From NCBI GenBank assembly GCA_029099805.1, contig JAQXOR010000037.1, forward strand, positions 1 to 32,040: DNA of 32,040 nt, written 5' to 3'. Within the stretch, counting starts at the first letter, position 1. Each line of letters begins with the position of its first letter. Under the pieces are notes generated by a model that searched no databases, was not told where the DNA came from, and saw only the letters and a list, made by a program, of their open reading frames with translations. Source of the DNA: Lachnospiraceae bacterium (lineage in GTDB: Bacteria > Bacillota > Clostridia > Lachnospirales > Lachnospiraceae). A program made the translations under genes and the position numbers. Of this stretch, positions 31,902 to 32,040 are shown in pieces.

Positions 31902-31925
31902 CAGAAAGGGTAACAGTTCAGCCTT

Positions 31926-32033
31926 CCTTATGCGGGATAAGTTGTGGAGACGGAGTATTCCAAAGAGAACCATAAGGCAACGTCAGTACTTAGCGAGGTG
32001 GTTTCGAGCTTAGTACTGCTACGTTGCCGCATG
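31926..32033. repeat. Long imperfect hairpin at the end of the window
   Basis: CCTTATG (31926-31932) pairs with CATAAGG (31971-31977). A second, longer structure pairs 31976-31990 with 32012-32028 (15 pairs and a 2-nt bulge), enclosing about 20 bases; CAT and ATG further out at 31971-31973 and 32031-32033 may add pairs. No T-run follows. The two structures share bases and cannot both form fully. The shape suggests a dispersed intergenic repeat; no other copy was seen in this window. Confidence 0.5.
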
Positions 32034-32040
32034 AGCGAGA

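Noticed and set aside
31930..32013. 27-codon ORF across the hairpin after tlyA
   Set aside because: There is no ribosome site before the ATG and the sequence is fully explained by the inverted repeats.
1..32040. CRISPR array, tRNA, rRNA, prophage or insertion sequence
   Set aside because: No regularly spaced repeats, tRNA-like cloverleaf, rRNA sequence, transposase or phage gene was seen on either strand by reading.

Overview
The window looks like a chromosomal segment of a spore-forming Clostridia, most likely a member of Lachnospiraceae. The reasons are the complete spoIIIAA-AH operon followed directly by asp23-nusB-xseA-xseB-ispA-dxs-tlyA, the short-form HisG/HisZ pair, a HisIE protein with an extra N-terminal barrel, moderate GC content, strong AGGAGG-type ribosome sites and a cytosolic GH94 cellobiose phosphorylase. 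No tRNA, rRNA, CRISPR array, transposase or phage gene was seen. The species cannot be named from the sequence alone.

Layout. (1) Positions 3-1628 hold the 3' part of a membrane-anchored protein with beta-propeller-like repeats, closed by a terminator and a palindromic intergenic element. (2) Positions 1806-10206 hold a histidine operon with a consensus promoter and an operator-like inverted repeat: hisZ, hisG, hisD, hisB, hisA, hisIE, a 42-residue membrane peptide and a terminator. A 1.9 kb stretch between hisD and hisB carries four genes unrelated to histidine (an unknown protein, a 61-codon ORF, a NUDIX hydrolase and a GNAT acetyltransferase) plus a large hairpin. hisF, hisH, hisC and the phosphatase gene are not in this cluster. 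(3) Positions 10208-16074 hold a GC-rich folded element, a MATE exporter, an ABC transporter pair (ATPase and FtsX-type permease), an AlkD-like protein and a DUF1294 membrane protein. (4) Positions 16116-19731 hold an AraC-family regulator facing away from a cellobiose phosphorylase, with paired 19-bp direct repeats between them. (5) Positions 19787-20630 hold aroE on the minus strand with its own promoter. (6) Positions 20639-25729 hold the eight-gene spoIIIA operon behind a sigma-E-like promoter. (7) Positions 25753-31901 hold a housekeeping operon with Asp23, NusB, exonuclease VII (XseAB) and isoprenoid precursor genes (IspA, Dxs), ending in TlyA. The last 115 bases form a long imperfect hairpin.

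How the genes work together. HisZ and HisG form the first enzyme of histidine synthesis, HisIE and HisA carry out the next steps, and HisB and HisD act late. The spoIIIA proteins build the channel between mother cell and forespore. Dxs and IspA supply isoprenoid chains.

The most unusual signal is a pair of about 70-nt elements just upstream of the hisG and hisIE start codons. They share sequence, each can fold into a nested stem, and one base pair of the inner stem differs between copies by a compensatory change. In both copies a second downstream segment could replace the right arm of the inner stem, just before the ribosome site. This may be a previously undescribed translational control element or a small dispersed repeat; the window alone cannot decide.
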